A stretch of DNA of 64,000 bases. It comes from a halophilic archaeon. Its GTDB lineage: Archaea; Halobacteriota; Halobacteria; Halobacteriales; Haladaptataceae. A program made the translations under genes and the position numbers. Numbering within the stretch: position 1 is the stretch's first letter; the number at the start of each line of letters is the position of its first letter. The notes below the pieces were generated by a model, which was given only the letters and a program-made list of their open reading frames with translations, did no database searches and was not told where the DNA came from. Of the stretch, positions 8,505 through 18,447 are shown one piece after another. The DNA lies in NCBI GenBank assembly GCA_003298465.1, contig QNGA01000001.1:1178001-1242000 (forward strand), written 5' to 3'.

Positions 8505-8639
8505 ATGGTACAGAACAACGTGAAAGCGTTCCTGTCCGAGCATCCGCGAATGATTGGCGTCCTGTTCACCGTCGGCCTGGCGCTGATGCAGGCCGGAAGC
8601 GTAATCGCTGCGAATGCGAACACTACGAACGGGCCGTAG
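8505..8639 (+). CDS. 44-aa hydrophobic peptide (DUF7503-like)
   Basis: The frame encodes a basic N-terminus (MVQNNVKAFLSEHPR), a hydrophobic core at residues 16-36 (MIGVLFTVGLALMQAGSVIAA) and a short polar tail NANTTNGP. It resembles the small haloarchaeal proteins I recall as DUF7503. It could be a single-pass membrane peptide, or a secreted one with a signal-like core. The stop codon lies four bases from the end of the convergent CHAT-peptidase gene. A very strong AT-rich promoter stands in front of it. Function is unknown; being a substrate or partner of the neighbouring peptidase is a hypothesis only. Confidence 0.83.
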   Translation: MVQNNVKAFLSEHPRMIGVLFTVGLALMQAGSVIAANANTTNGP

Positions 8640-8643
8640 ATAG

Positions 8644-10734
8644 TCAGCCGTCGGTCAACGAGAAATCGTCGCTCCAGTGGAGTCGTCCATTCATTTCGAT
8701 GGGGTGTAATTCGAGGTCGAGAGCATCGTCGACTTCCTCGGCAGACAGTTCGAAGCGCGGTCTCGAACTGGGTGCGAGATACCGCGTTGGAGACTCCTCC
8801 AGGATCGAGGACATCATCGACCCTATTCCGTAGTTGGAGGCGACGAACGTGTGGTGTTCGAGGAGATACTGTTCTCCCTCGCGACGAATCTGGAACATCG
8901 TCGGAACGCCGCTCTCGCTCTGACAGAGCGTCAGTCCGCCGTCGCCGATGGTGCCGTACTCCACCGAGACGAGCACCTCGTCCTTCGCGAGGCCGAGCGC
9001 GGTTCGCAGCGAGAACCCGCAACTCAGCAACCGGGCGAGCGCTCGCCCGACGTTCGTCGCCGAACTGTTGATGACCTCCGCGAGCGTCACGACGCCGCCG
9101 CGACTGCCCTTCTCGACCAGCACCTCGCCCTGCCGGTAGGAGCGACAGGCGTTCAGGAGGAAGGCGTCGACGTTCACGTCGTCGAGCGACCGGGCGTCGA
9201 GGTAGCCGTCGGCACAGAGGAACCCCTCGTCGTCGACGTGGCCGATGTAGTGGAGGAAGTCGGCAGACGCCTCGAACAGGGTCGCCAGCTCGTCGGTGGT
9301 CGTCCGCTCGTGTATCGACACGTCGAACGTGATGAGGTCGCGCAGGCCGTAGAACTCCCCGACGACGTTCTCGTCGGCCATCGCCGAATCGTTACAGACG
9401 ACGTGCACCGTCAGCGCCGAGTCGTCCGGCGGCGTGTGGTCGACCTTCCGTCGGAGCGATTCGAGCGTGACCTTGTTCGCACCGATGGGGTATCCGCTCC
9501 CGACCCACGCGTGTTCGACCGTGTCCGCCGACTGGACCTGGAACATCTCGTCGTCGTCCCAGTCCCACTCGTCGCTCGTGCTACGGGTGAAATCGCCGTC
9601 TGCGACGGCTGCCGTGCTGCGTGCCCGGGTGAAGTCGTCGAACGTCTCCGGCGTCGGTTCGACGCTGGCGACGTCGGGTCGCCGGGGTGTCCGCACGAGC
9701 GAGAGTTCGTCGGCGAAGTAGGGGAGGGCGGGGAGGTTCTCCGCCGTCGGCACGACGTCGGTCGTCAGGTGCCAGTCCAGCACGTACGGTTCGAGCGTCT
9801 CGAACGGCACGGAGAGGTACGCGTCCAGTTGCGCGGCGAGCGGCCGCCCGTAGAGGTCGGCGAAGTCGAGGTCCACGAGCGGTTCGACCTGCTCGCGCTC
9901 GTACAGGTCGACGTCGTAGTACCCCTCGGTGCGGGTGAGGAAGTCGAGGAAGAACGACTGCCGGAGCACGCGACTGACCGTCGATTCGTACCCGTCCGGA
10001 CCGTCCAGCGAGCGTTCGACCCCGTCCGCGACCAGGCGTGGCTCGTCGCCGGGGACGACCGCCGCTCCGAGGTAGTAGGCGAGCGAGGCCGCGGGATAGA
10101 CGTACTCCCGTTCGGACGGCATCACGAGTTCGACGCCCGTCTCGGGACGCTCGACGCCGTCCGGAACGTCGAACGACTCCCCGCGTTCGACGAGCGGCGG
10201 GTGACCCCGGAGCGTCGGGTACGACCGCTCGCACGAGGTCGTCTTCAGCGCCGACCCGAGCAACGACACCGCCTTCATCGCGTCCTCGACGTCGTCGGTG
10301 ACGGTTATCGTCCCGGTCGGCCGTTCGTGAAACGACCGCGTGCCGACGCGGGGGCGACGGGAGCCGTCGAACCGAATCGTGACGGACGTCTCGTCGTGGT
10401 TTAGCTCCAGTTCGCCCCGGACGGCGACGTAGAGCTTCATCGGCGTGCTCTGGAGTTCGAGCAGGTAGTCGTCGGCGGGAAGCGACCGGTCGTTGAACGT
10501 CGTCGCGTCGACGCTTATCTCGCCGTCCTGCGTGCGGACGATCACCGAGAGGTAGTTCGGGATCTCGATCGCCGTCGTCTCGAACGCCACGGCGGCGTCG
10601 ACCGGGAAGTAGAACCCGTCCGTCGCGGTCGGCTCCGGGGCGACGGGGTCGTCGGTGTAGAGTTCGAACCGGACGTTCTCGATGGGGTCGAAGACAGCGA
10701 TTCCCGGCCGCCTGTCGAGCGTGTCGAACTCCAT
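8644..10734 (-). CDS. CHAT-domain (caspase-like) peptidase
   Basis: This 696-residue soluble protein ends in a CHAT-type cysteine peptidase domain. The His motif reads FLHYIGHVDDEGF (H499 in GH) and the Cys motif AFLLNACRSY (C530), followed by GSRGGVVTLAEV, the usual post-Cys pattern of CHAT proteins. The dyad is therefore intact, though the His-Cys spacing of about 31 residues is short. The first 430 residues are rich in beta strands and I do not recognise them. The start is ATG 10734 because GGGAGGA lies 6-12 bases before it; the upstream start at 10764 would overlap the preceding gene. It follows the DUF7504-like gene by 14 bases, so the two form an operon. Related bacterial CHAT proteins act in stress, death or immunity pathways. 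Confidence 0.86.
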   Translation of the reverse strand: MEFDTLDRRPGIAVFDPIENVRFELYTDDPVAPEPTATDGFYFPVDAAVAFETTAIEIPNYLSVIVRTQDGEISVDATTFNDRSLPADDYLLELQSTPMKLYVAVRGELELNHDETSVTIRFDGSRRPRVGTRSFHERPTGTITVTDDVEDAMKAVSLLGSALKTTSCERSYPTLRGHPPLVERGESFDVPDGVERPETGVELVMPSEREYVYPAASLAYYLGAAVVPGDEPRLVADGVERSLDGPDGYESTVSRVLRQSFFLDFLTRTEGYYDVDLYEREQVEPLVDLDFADLYGRPLAAQLDAYLSVPFETLEPYVLDWHLTTDVVPTAENLPALPYFADELSLVRTPRRPDVASVEPTPETFDDFTRARSTAAVADGDFTRSTSDEWDWDDDEMFQVQSADTVEHAWVGSGYPIGANKVTLESLRRKVDHTPPDDSALTVHVVCNDSAMADENVVGEFYGLRDLITFDVSIHERTTTDELATLFEASADFLHYIGHVDDEGFLCADGYLDARSLDDVNVDAFLLNACRSYRQGEVLVEKGSRGGVVTLAEVINSSATNVGRALARLLSCGFSLRTALGLAKDEVLVSVEYGTIGDGGLTLCQSESGVPTMFQIRREGEQYLLEHHTFVASNYGIGSMMSSILEESPTRYLAPSSRPRFELSAEEVDDALDLELHPIEMNGRLHWSDDFSLTDG

Positions 10735-10748
10735 GCCTGTTCCTCCCT

Positions 10749-11438
10749 CTACAGTTCGACCCACATCGTCGTCGCGTCGAGTTCCGGCACGTGCCAGCGC
10801 TGTTCGGGGTTCCGGCCCGGACGCTTCCGGAGTTCGATACGCACGTCGAACAGCGGCGTCAGCGCCGCGACGACGTCCTCGTCGTCCGGCACGCGGAGGT
10901 GGTAGTGAGCCATTCCGTCGACGCCGCGGACGGTGGCGGTGAGCGTGCGAAGGTGGCGTTTCGTCGCCGCGAGGTCGCGCTGTACCAGCGGGGAGAGGGA
11001 GTCGACGCCGACCCGCAGTCGTGCGGGGTCGAGTCCGTCGGCGCGCTCCTCGAAGAACCCTATCGCGGTCCGTAGTTCCTCACAGAGCTGTCCGACGTCG
11101 TTTCGCTCCGGCGGCTCCAGGTTGGACGTGACCGACGTCGCGTCGGCCGGAATCGACCGTTCGCAGTTGCGCTGGTCGACGATCCACGTCGTCGAGTCGT
11201 CGACCGACGCGTCGTCCGGCAGCCGCGACTCGGGGGCGGCGACCGTCCGGTCGACGAGCGCGAGCGTTCGATACCGGTCCGTCCCGCGGCCGAAGAGCGT
11301 TCGAGAGGCCGTCGCCGAGACGGTGTCCGGAACGTCTCCGGTCACGAGGAGGTTACTCCCACGCTCCTTGAGCTCCCGTAGCCAGGCGTGGAAGTCGGGG
11401 CGGTCGCCGTCCCCGCAGGACCGGAGCACTGAAACCAT
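10749..11438 (-). CDS. HTR-like / DUF7504-like protein, degenerate RecA fold
   Basis: This 229-residue protein has the layout of haloarchaeal HTR-like proteins (I recall them as DUF7504): an N-terminal helix LRELKERGSNLLVTGD, a position like a P-loop (GDVPDTVS, residues 34-41) that lacks the GK[S/T] needed for normal nucleotide binding, then TLALVDRTV like a Walker-A-following strand. Later parts contain LRVGVDSLSPLV, similar to the Walker B strand of GvpD/KaiC-like ATPases. It may be a non-catalytic regulator. It is first in the operon with the CHAT peptidase gene. The start codon lies inside a near palindrome. Confidence 0.8.
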   Translation of the reverse strand: MVSVLRSCGDGDRPDFHAWLRELKERGSNLLVTGDVPDTVSATASRTLFGRGTDRYRTLALVDRTVAAPESRLPDDASVDDSTTWIVDQRNCERSIPADATSVTSNLEPPERNDVGQLCEELRTAIGFFEERADGLDPARLRVGVDSLSPLVQRDLAATKRHLRTLTATVRGVDGMAHYHLRVPDDEDVVAALTPLFDVRIELRKRPGRNPEQRWHVPELDATTMWVEL

Positions 11439-11449
11439 ATATTATATGG
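11435..11449. promoter_or_regulatory. Near-palindrome spanning the start of the HTR-like gene
   Basis: The arms ccatat (11435-11440) and atatgg (11444-11449) surround att. The right-to-left copy holds the ATG of the gene that starts at 11438. A TATA-like element (aataaatatt, 11464-11473) lies about 30 bases upstream. The repeat could hold a regulator at the transcript start or be chance in AT-rich DNA. Confidence 0.3.
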
Positions 11450-11622
11450 CGATACTATTACAAATAAATATTCGGGTCGCGTCCGCGCTACACCGGGTCA
11501 CGCCCGCTCTGCGCCAGTCACGTCCGCACTTCGACACGGCGGCATCGAGAGGACGCGGTTCTCCGCCGGCGTCCCGACGTCCGACCACAAACCTTTCCCG
11601 GAACCCCTTCCCTTGTCGGGAC

Positions 11623-12441
11623 ATGGTGCTTCCCTCGGGGTTCGCGCTCCCGCCGCTACCGTACCTGTTCGTGCTGTTACTGGCGGTCGGAGTCGTCGGG
11701 GGGACGCTCTGGCGCGTGTCGCCTCCCGTCGGCGAGCGCACCGTCGTCGCGTTCGCCCCGTGGATCGTCGTCGGATCCGGGCTCCACGCCCTCTACCAGG
11801 TCCGACTCCCGCCGGCGGTCGTCGAACCGCTGCTCGGAACGCCCGCCGTGTATCTCACGACGTTCGCCGTCGCCGGGGCGGTGTGGCTGGCCGTCTTCTC
11901 CCTGTCCTCGCTACCGGTGGCGCGCACGCTCGCCGTAACCGGCGTCGCCGCGGTGCTGCCCGTCGTGGGTCTGGGTTTGCAGTACGGCGTGTCGAACGGA
12001 AGCCTGCGGCTGTTCTGGCCGTTCGTCGGCCTCGTCACCGCCGTCGTGCTCACCGGTCTGCTGTGGAGCGGGACGCGGTATCTCTACCCCGACGTCGCTG
12101 TCGTCACGGGTGCGGTCGGCGCACTCGTGCTGTTCGGACACTCCCTCGACGCCGTCTCGACGGCGGTCGGCATCGACGTGCTGAACTTCGGCGAGCGGAC
12201 GCCCGTCTCCCGGCTCATCCTGGAGTTCGCCCACGGGTTGCCGACGGCGGACGTCATCGGCGTCGGCTGGCTGTTCGTGCTCGTGAAGATCGCGCTGGCG
12301 GAGTTCATCGTCGTCCTCTTCGCCGACTACGTCGCCGAGGAACCGACGGAGGGGTACCTGCTGCTCGGTCTGGTCGCGGCCGTCGGCCTCGGTCCGGGCG
12401 CGTACAACCTGTTGCTGTTCGCCATCGCGCCGCCCGTCTGA
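11623..12441 (+). CDS. DUF63 family integral membrane protein
   Basis: This 272-residue protein has about eight hydrophobic segments and the DUF63 hallmarks: LPYLFVLLLAVGV near the start, WIVVGSGLHALYQ, the central FGHSLDAVST with a conserved His/Asp pair inside a helix, and the end GPGAYNLLLFAI. DUF63 is an archaeal membrane family of unknown function. ATG 11623 follows a weak TATA-like acctttcc about 28 bases upstream. It stands alone between the divergent HTR-like gene and a sugar kinase gene. Confidence 0.9.
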   Translation: MVLPSGFALPPLPYLFVLLLAVGVVGGTLWRVSPPVGERTVVAFAPWIVVGSGLHALYQVRLPPAVVEPLLGTPAVYLTTFAVAGAVWLAVFSLSSLPVARTLAVTGVAAVLPVVGLGLQYGVSNGSLRLFWPFVGLVTAVVLTGLLWSGTRYLYPDVAVVTGAVGALVLFGHSLDAVSTAVGIDVLNFGERTPVSRLILEFAHGLPTADVIGVGWLFVLVKIALAEFIVVLFADYVAEEPTEGYLLLGLVAAVGLGPGAYNLLLFAIAPPV

Positions 12442-12505
12442 GCCAGCAGAACTTTTTACGGACGGGGGCTTACGGAAACGGTATGTTCCCCGCGAACAGC
12501 CGAGT

Positions 12506-13396
12506 ATGGTCGAGGTAGTTACTGCGGGTCACGTCAACTGGGACGTGACCCTCCAGGTGGACGCCCTGCCGGAACCGGACGGGGAAGCCCGCATCGAAGC
12601 CCAGCATCGCTCCGGCGGGGGCAGCGCCGGGAACGTCGCCGTCGCGCTCGCGGGCATGGACGTCTCGGCGGGCGTCGTCGGTAGCGTCGGTACCGACGAG
12701 CAGGGGCGGCTCGCGCGTCGGGGACTGGAGCGTGCGGGGGTCGACGTCTCGCACCTGCCGTCGGTCGAGGGGATGGAGACCACCACGAAGTACATCGTCG
12801 TCGACGACGCGGGCGAGGTGATGGTGCTGGGCAACGAGGGCGCGAACGAGGCGATAACGCCGGACGACGTCGACGCCGACTACGTGGCGGCGGCCGACCA
12901 CCTCCACCTGACGAGCCAGCGCCCCGACACCGCCGCGAAACTCGCCGCCGTCGCGACGGACGCCGGCGTCCCCGTCAGTTTCGACCCCGGACGCCGCCTC
13001 TGTGAGCGCGACTTCGCCGAGGCGCTCTCGTACTCCGACGTCGTCTTCCTCAACGACCGCGAGGCGGAGACGCTGCTGAGCCGGGATCTCGAACACCCCT
13101 CCATGGAACTCGACGGTCGCGTCGTCGTCGTCAAACGCGGGGGCGACGGTGCGCACGTCGACACGACCGACGGGGGGTACTCCCATCCGGGGTTCGGCGT
13201 CGACACCGTCGACACGACGGGCGCGGGCGACGCCTTCGCCGCCGGGTTCCTCGCCGTCCTCCTGGAGTCCGGGCCGGACTACGAACGCGCCCTGGAGTTC
13301 GCGAACGCCTGCGGCGCGCTGGCGTCGATGCAAGAGGGTGCTCGCACCGCGCCGACGCGGGACCGGGTCGCGGCGTTTCTCGACGAGCAGTTCTAG
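12506..13396 (+). CDS. PfkB-family carbohydrate kinase (ribokinase-like)
   Basis: This 296-residue protein is a ribokinase-type kinase. The first signature reads GGGSAGNVAVALAGM (sugar binding and dimer lid) and the second DTTGAGDAFAAGFLAVL with D242 as catalytic base. AGHVNWDVTLQVDALP is the typical first strand with conserved Asp. It is better conserved at these signatures than the PfkB gene at 924. A TATA-like cttttta (12451-12457) predicts a start of transcription near 12480 and thus a leader of about 25 bases. The substrate (sugar, nucleoside or fructose phosphate) cannot be told. Its stop overlaps the next convergent gene by four bases. Confidence 0.9.
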   Translation: MVEVVTAGHVNWDVTLQVDALPEPDGEARIEAQHRSGGGSAGNVAVALAGMDVSAGVVGSVGTDEQGRLARRGLERAGVDVSHLPSVEGMETTTKYIVVDDAGEVMVLGNEGANEAITPDDVDADYVAAADHLHLTSQRPDTAAKLAAVATDAGVPVSFDPGRRLCERDFAEALSYSDVVFLNDREAETLLSRDLEHPSMELDGRVVVVKRGGDGAHVDTTDGGYSHPGFGVDTVDTTGAGDAFAAGFLAVLLESGPDYERALEFANACGALASMQEGARTAPTRDRVAAFLDEQF

Positions 13397-13764
13397 ATCT
13401 CGTTCGACCCGCCCGCGCTCTGGACCTGCCAGCCCCCTTCGATGCCGCAGGCCTCCCGCACCTCGAACGCTATCGCCGTCTCCGGTCCCATCCGGTCGCC
13501 GCCCTCGACGTCCTCGACGCGCAGTGGCACGTCCAGCGTGTTGCCACAGCAGCCGACGCCGACGAACTCCTCCCACTCGTCGCCCACCGTCACCTGGCCC
13601 TTCGTCTTGCGGAGGAACGCCCGGAACGACGGTTTCTCCACCTGGAACCGGCCCCAGTCGCTCAGGTCCTCGGGGTAGGAGACGACGACCCGACTCGCCG
13701 CGTCGCCGTCGACCGGCGTCTCATCGCTCGCGGTCTCGTCCGTCGCGGTCTCTTCGGTGGCCAT
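13393..13764 (-). CDS. Conserved haloarchaeal protein (123 aa)
   Basis: An acidic, Thr-rich N-terminus (MATEETATDETASDE) precedes a compact domain with SYPEDLSDWGRFQVEKPSFRA-like sequence, the Cys pair VGVGCCGNTLDVP and a final GGWQVQSAGGSNEI. The Cys-Cys and conserved Trp/Gly residues suggest a small folded domain, perhaps metal-binding, but I know no function. It is common in haloarchaea in my recollection. The start at ATG 13764 is preceded by a TATA-like cctaaac about 28 bases away. It overlaps the end of the kinase gene by four bases. Confidence 0.83.
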   Translation of the reverse strand: MATEETATDETASDETPVDGDAASRVVVSYPEDLSDWGRFQVEKPSFRAFLRKTKGQVTVGDEWEEFVGVGCCGNTLDVPLRVEDVEGGDRMGPETAIAFEVREACGIEGGWQVQSAGGSNEI

Positions 13765-13913
13765 GCCAGGTGGTAGGTGCTCGACCGGTTTAGGGCTTCC
13801 CGCCCCGGGGATGACCCTACCATTCCGATGCCCACGAGGACGCGGGCAGGCGGGACCACGCCGTCGGTCGTCGCGCCGGAACGGTTAGTATCCGACGTGC
13901 GCGAAGTGGGAAC

Positions 13914-14882
13914 GTGAGCGAACTATCCACGTCGCCGACCGTGCTCGTCCTCCGGCGGGGAACCCACGGCATGCCCGTCGCCGAGTACGCCGAGGAACTG
14001 CGCGAGCGCTTGCCCGGAGTCGAGGTACGACGCGCCGAGACGCCGGCCGAGGAGCGCGAACTCGTCGCCGACGCCGAGATCGTGACCGGGATGAGCATCG
14101 ACGAGGAGCTACTGGAGCGCGCCGACGACCTCCGGCTGTTCGCCTGTGCGTACGCCGGGACGGGACACCTGCCGCTGGACGCGCTCGAATCGCGGGGCGT
14201 CGCCGTGACGAACGCCTCCGGCGTCCACGGACCGAACATCGGCGAACACGTCGTCGGAGCCGTCCTCTCCTTCGTCCGCGGGTTCCACGAGGCGTGGCGG
14301 CGCCAGCAGCGTCGCGAGTGGCGACACTTCCGCGCCCGCGAGCTGCAGGGTAGCACCGTCACGGTGGTCGGCCTGGGGGCCATCGGTCACGCCGTCGTCG
14401 AGCGACTGGACGGGTTCGGCGTCGAGACGCTCGGAGTGCGGTACTCCCCGGAGAAGGGCGGTCCGACGGACGAGGTGTTCGGCTTCGACGAGTTCCACGA
14501 CGCGCTGGCCCGCACCGACTTCCTCGTGCTGGCCTGCCCCCTGACCGACGAGACCCGCGGACTCGTCGGAGCCGAGGAGTTCGACACGCTCCCGCCGGAC
14601 GCCCTGCTCGTCAACGTCGCCCGCGGCAAGGTCGTCGAGACGGACGCGCTGGTGTCGGCGCTCCGCGGCAACCAGATCGACGGCGCGGCACTGGACGTGA
14701 CCGACCCCGAACCGCTCCCGGCAGACCACCCGCTCTGGAACTTCGAGAACGTCACCGTAACGCCGCACAACGCCGGCCACACGCCGGAGTACTACGCGCG
14801 CCTCGCGGACGTCGTCGCCGGGAACGTCGAGCGCGTCGTGGAGACGGGAGAGTACGACGACCTCGACAACCGGGTCGCGTAG
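13914..14882 (+). CDS. D-2-hydroxyacid dehydrogenase
   Basis: This 322-residue NAD(P)-dependent enzyme of the D-isomer 2-hydroxyacid dehydrogenase family would interconvert a 2-oxoacid and a D-2-hydroxyacid. The Rossmann motif VVGLGAIGHAVVERL is followed by VLACPLTDETRGLVG, the catalytic Arg in LVNVARGKVV, the Glu/Asp in ALDVTDPEPLP and the His in VTPHNAGHTP. The usual N-terminal substrate-binding part is present. GTG 13914 lies 28 bases after the TATA-like ggttagta. Glyoxylate, hydroxypyruvate or 2-ketoisocaproate reductase are all possible. Confidence 0.93.
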   Translation: MSELSTSPTVLVLRRGTHGMPVAEYAEELRERLPGVEVRRAETPAEERELVADAEIVTGMSIDEELLERADDLRLFACAYAGTGHLPLDALESRGVAVTNASGVHGPNIGEHVVGAVLSFVRGFHEAWRRQQRREWRHFRARELQGSTVTVVGLGAIGHAVVERLDGFGVETLGVRYSPEKGGPTDEVFGFDEFHDALARTDFLVLACPLTDETRGLVGAEEFDTLPPDALLVNVARGKVVETDALVSALRGNQIDGAALDVTDPEPLPADHPLWNFENVTVTPHNAGHTPEYYARLADVVAGNVERVVETGEYDDLDNRVA

Positions 14883-14966
14883 CGCGAGCGGCGTCTCGCG
14901 CCACCGTCGCCTCACGTGTATCGCAGGTGACCTGTCGCCGTCGGTGACCCGCTCCCCGGGTTGCAC

Positions 14967-14976
14967 AGTTTTATAT
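14967..14976 (+). promoter_or_regulatory. Strong orphan TATA box
   Basis: agttttatat lies in GC-rich DNA with no convincing protein gene beginning 25-30 bases downstream. It is the best-looking promoter in the 439-base gap between the dehydrogenase and acetyltransferase genes and points at the hairpin at 15000. Confidence 0.45.
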
Positions 14977-14999
14977 GGCAGAAGGAGCAATCCTCTCAC

Positions 15000-15099
15000 G
15001 CCGACGGACGACGCTTTTCTCGTCGTGTGTCGGCATGGACTGTGCCCCTCGTCGCAGTGGACCCTTGGTCGGGAGGTCCAATCTGCTCCCGGGAGCACT
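15000..15099 (+). ncRNA. Candidate small structured RNA
   Basis: Starting where the TATA box at 14967 predicts transcription, the sequence folds into a stem of gccgac with gtcggc (15000-15005 / 15029-15034) continued by acgacg with cgtcgt. A second stem tggacc / ggtcca (15058-15063 / 15075-15080) follows, then the palindrome gctcccgggagc (15085-15096). The remainder of the gap (15100-15321) holds only the promoter of the next gene. No RNA family is recognised; the call is inference. Confidence 0.3.
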
Positions 15100-15321
15100 T
15101 TCCCTCCTCGTCGTCTCCAATCGCGACACCCCTTTCGAGAACGCCGCAGTCGTGACTCTCCGTCGAGACGAATCAGCTACGGTCGGGAACCCGGACGAAT
15201 CGACCGCGGGTGAGAAACGCTACCGACACGAGCGACGCGAGCGACCGGCGCGATGCGAGCGCTCGCCCGGCCGACGCCCGACGACCGTTCGATTTTTCCT
15301 CCACGTCGTCCACGCGAACGC

Positions 15322-15732
15322 ATGGACGTCAGAGAGCTGACGGACGACTCCGAGCGACGCGAGGCCGTTCCGATTCTCCGCCAGTTGTGGGACGACGCTG
15401 CCCCCGAGGAGGTGCTGGAGTGGACCGGGGACGACGAGTACCGCCTGTTCGGCGGATTCGTCGACGGCGAACTGGTCGGCGTGGCCGGCGTCCTCGTCGC
15501 GGGCGTCCTCCACCACGCTCGTCACGCGTGGCTCTACGACCTGGTCGTGGACGAACCCCGAAGAGGGGAGGGACACGGCAGCGCGCTCGTGGCGTTCGTC
15601 GAGCGATGGGCCGACGAGCGAAACTGCGAGTACGTCGCGCTGGCCTCGCCGCTCGGGAAAGACGACGTTCACGACTACTACCAGGAACAGCACTACGAGA
15701 AGTGGGGCTACGTCATCGAGAAGGAACTTTGA
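15322..15732 (+). CDS. GNAT family N-acetyltransferase
   Basis: This 136-residue protein carries the GNAT acetyl-CoA fold: strand YDLVVDEPRRGEGHGSAL, with the R/Q-x-x-G-x-G/A pyrophosphate loop as RGEGHG, then VERWADERNCEYVALAS and the final HYEKWGYVIEKEL strand where the family has a conserved Tyr. It should move an acetyl group to an unknown amine. ATG 15322 lies about 28 bases after TATA-like gattttt; the frame upstream of it is not protein-like. It is monocistronic. Confidence 0.9.
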   Translation: MDVRELTDDSERREAVPILRQLWDDAAPEEVLEWTGDDEYRLFGGFVDGELVGVAGVLVAGVLHHARHAWLYDLVVDEPRRGEGHGSALVAFVERWADERNCEYVALASPLGKDDVHDYYQEQHYEKWGYVIEKEL

Positions 15733-15904
15733 GAGCGACGCCGCGAGACCGACGTTCGGCTACGGCGACGCGGCCACCCCCGTCTGCCGCCTCTCGTTCG
15801 ACGAGATTGAGGGCTCCGGTCGCCTCCGGCGGCCTCCGCCGTTCAATCGTCGTCCCGTTCCGACGAGACTGCGGCGATGCGAGCCTTCCGGCCACGCATC
15901 GCGG

Positions 15905-17443
<1,539 letters not shown>

Positions 17444-17625
17444 ACGGACGAAACTGCGAGCGGAGCGGTAAAAAAGGCTCTCACTTTCCTCAGCGACCGA
17501 CAAGGACCGGCCACGGTTCGGCGAGGAGCGTCGCGCCCGTCCGCGGTTCGACGTTCGCGCGAACGTCTCGGTTCGCGCCACAGAATCGAACGCCGGACGA
17601 GGCGGAGCGACGTGACGACCGGCGA

Positions 17626-18447
17626 CTACCGGCGGGCTTCCTGTCGTTCCGTGTCCGCCAGTTTCTCTATCTCGCCCTTGACGCTGGCGGCGTCGAAGTC
17701 GTGGTCCGGGCGGATGTTCACGAAGTCGAGGAACTCCCGGGCGTCGAGCAGTTCCTCGGCGGAGTAGTGCTCGCGCGCGGCGACCACGGCGTCCCGGGCG
17801 CCGACCAGCGGCGCGAGCGCGGCGAGCGCACACGCGAGGTCGTACGACCGGACCTCGTCCATGCGGTTCTCGTCGACGCCGGTCGCGTCGATGACGTACA
17901 CTTCGCCGTCGTGGACCAGGACGTTCTCCCCGCGGAGGTCGCCGTGCGCGAGCTGGTTGTCGTGCATCACCGCCAGCGAGCCGTACAGCTTCGGGGCGTA
18001 CTCCCGAACGCGGTCCGGTTCCATCTCCTCGAACGTCTCGAACTCCGGCAGGTACTCCATCACGAGCACGCCCATGCCGTCGTACTCGAACACCTCGACC
18101 GGTTTCGGGACGTTCAACCCGATTTCGCGCATCCGGCGGGTCGCCTCCAGTTCGTGTTCTGCCATCTCGACGGGGTCGGCGAAGTGCTCGAAGAACCCCT
18201 CGGTGCCGCTGGAGAACGCGCCGAGGTTCCGGGCGCTGGTGAACAGCGCGTGCACCAGCGAGTTCTGGTCGGTCGTTATCTTCACGAACCACTCGTCGTC
18301 GACGACGCACGGCGTCGAGAGCCAGTTGTCGGCGTCGATGAACTCGACCCGGACCCGTTCGCGGCCGTACCGCTCGGCTATCTCGCGGGCGACCCCTTCG
18401 AGCCGGGACCACTCGACGTTGCCGCGCACCAGCCGCCGGAATCTCAT
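17626..18447 (-). CDS. RIO-like serine/threonine protein kinase
   Basis: This 273-residue protein is a RIO/ABC1-like atypical kinase. Visible: EWFVKITTDQNS with the ATP-binding Lys; the hinge VLVMEYLPEFETFEE; the catalytic loop LAHGDLRGENVLV; and the metal-binding Asp in VYVIDATGVDENR in place of DFG. Rio1-type kinases act in ribosome maturation, but this longer haloarchaeal group, which starts MRFRRLVRGNVEW, may have other targets. ATG 18447 follows TATA-like TATTTATG (about 30 bases). The frame extends to 18555 but the added residues are basic and not family-like. Confidence 0.88.
   Translation of the reverse strand: MRFRRLVRGNVEWSRLEGVAREIAERYGRERVRVEFIDADNWLSTPCVVDDEWFVKITTDQNSLVHALFTSARNLGAFSSGTEGFFEHFADPVEMAEHELEATRRMREIGLNVPKPVEVFEYDGMGVLVMEYLPEFETFEEMEPDRVREYAPKLYGSLAVMHDNQLAHGDLRGENVLVHDGEVYVIDATGVDENRMDEVRSYDLACALAALAPLVGARDAVVAAREHYSAEELLDAREFLDFVNIRPDHDFDAASVKGEIEKLADTERQEARR

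Noticed and set aside
8851..10404. Plus-strand frame of 517 codons antisense to the CHAT peptidase gene
   Set aside because: Val/Arg/Asp-biased shadow of the real gene; the minus frame has the catalytic motifs and a ribosome binding site.
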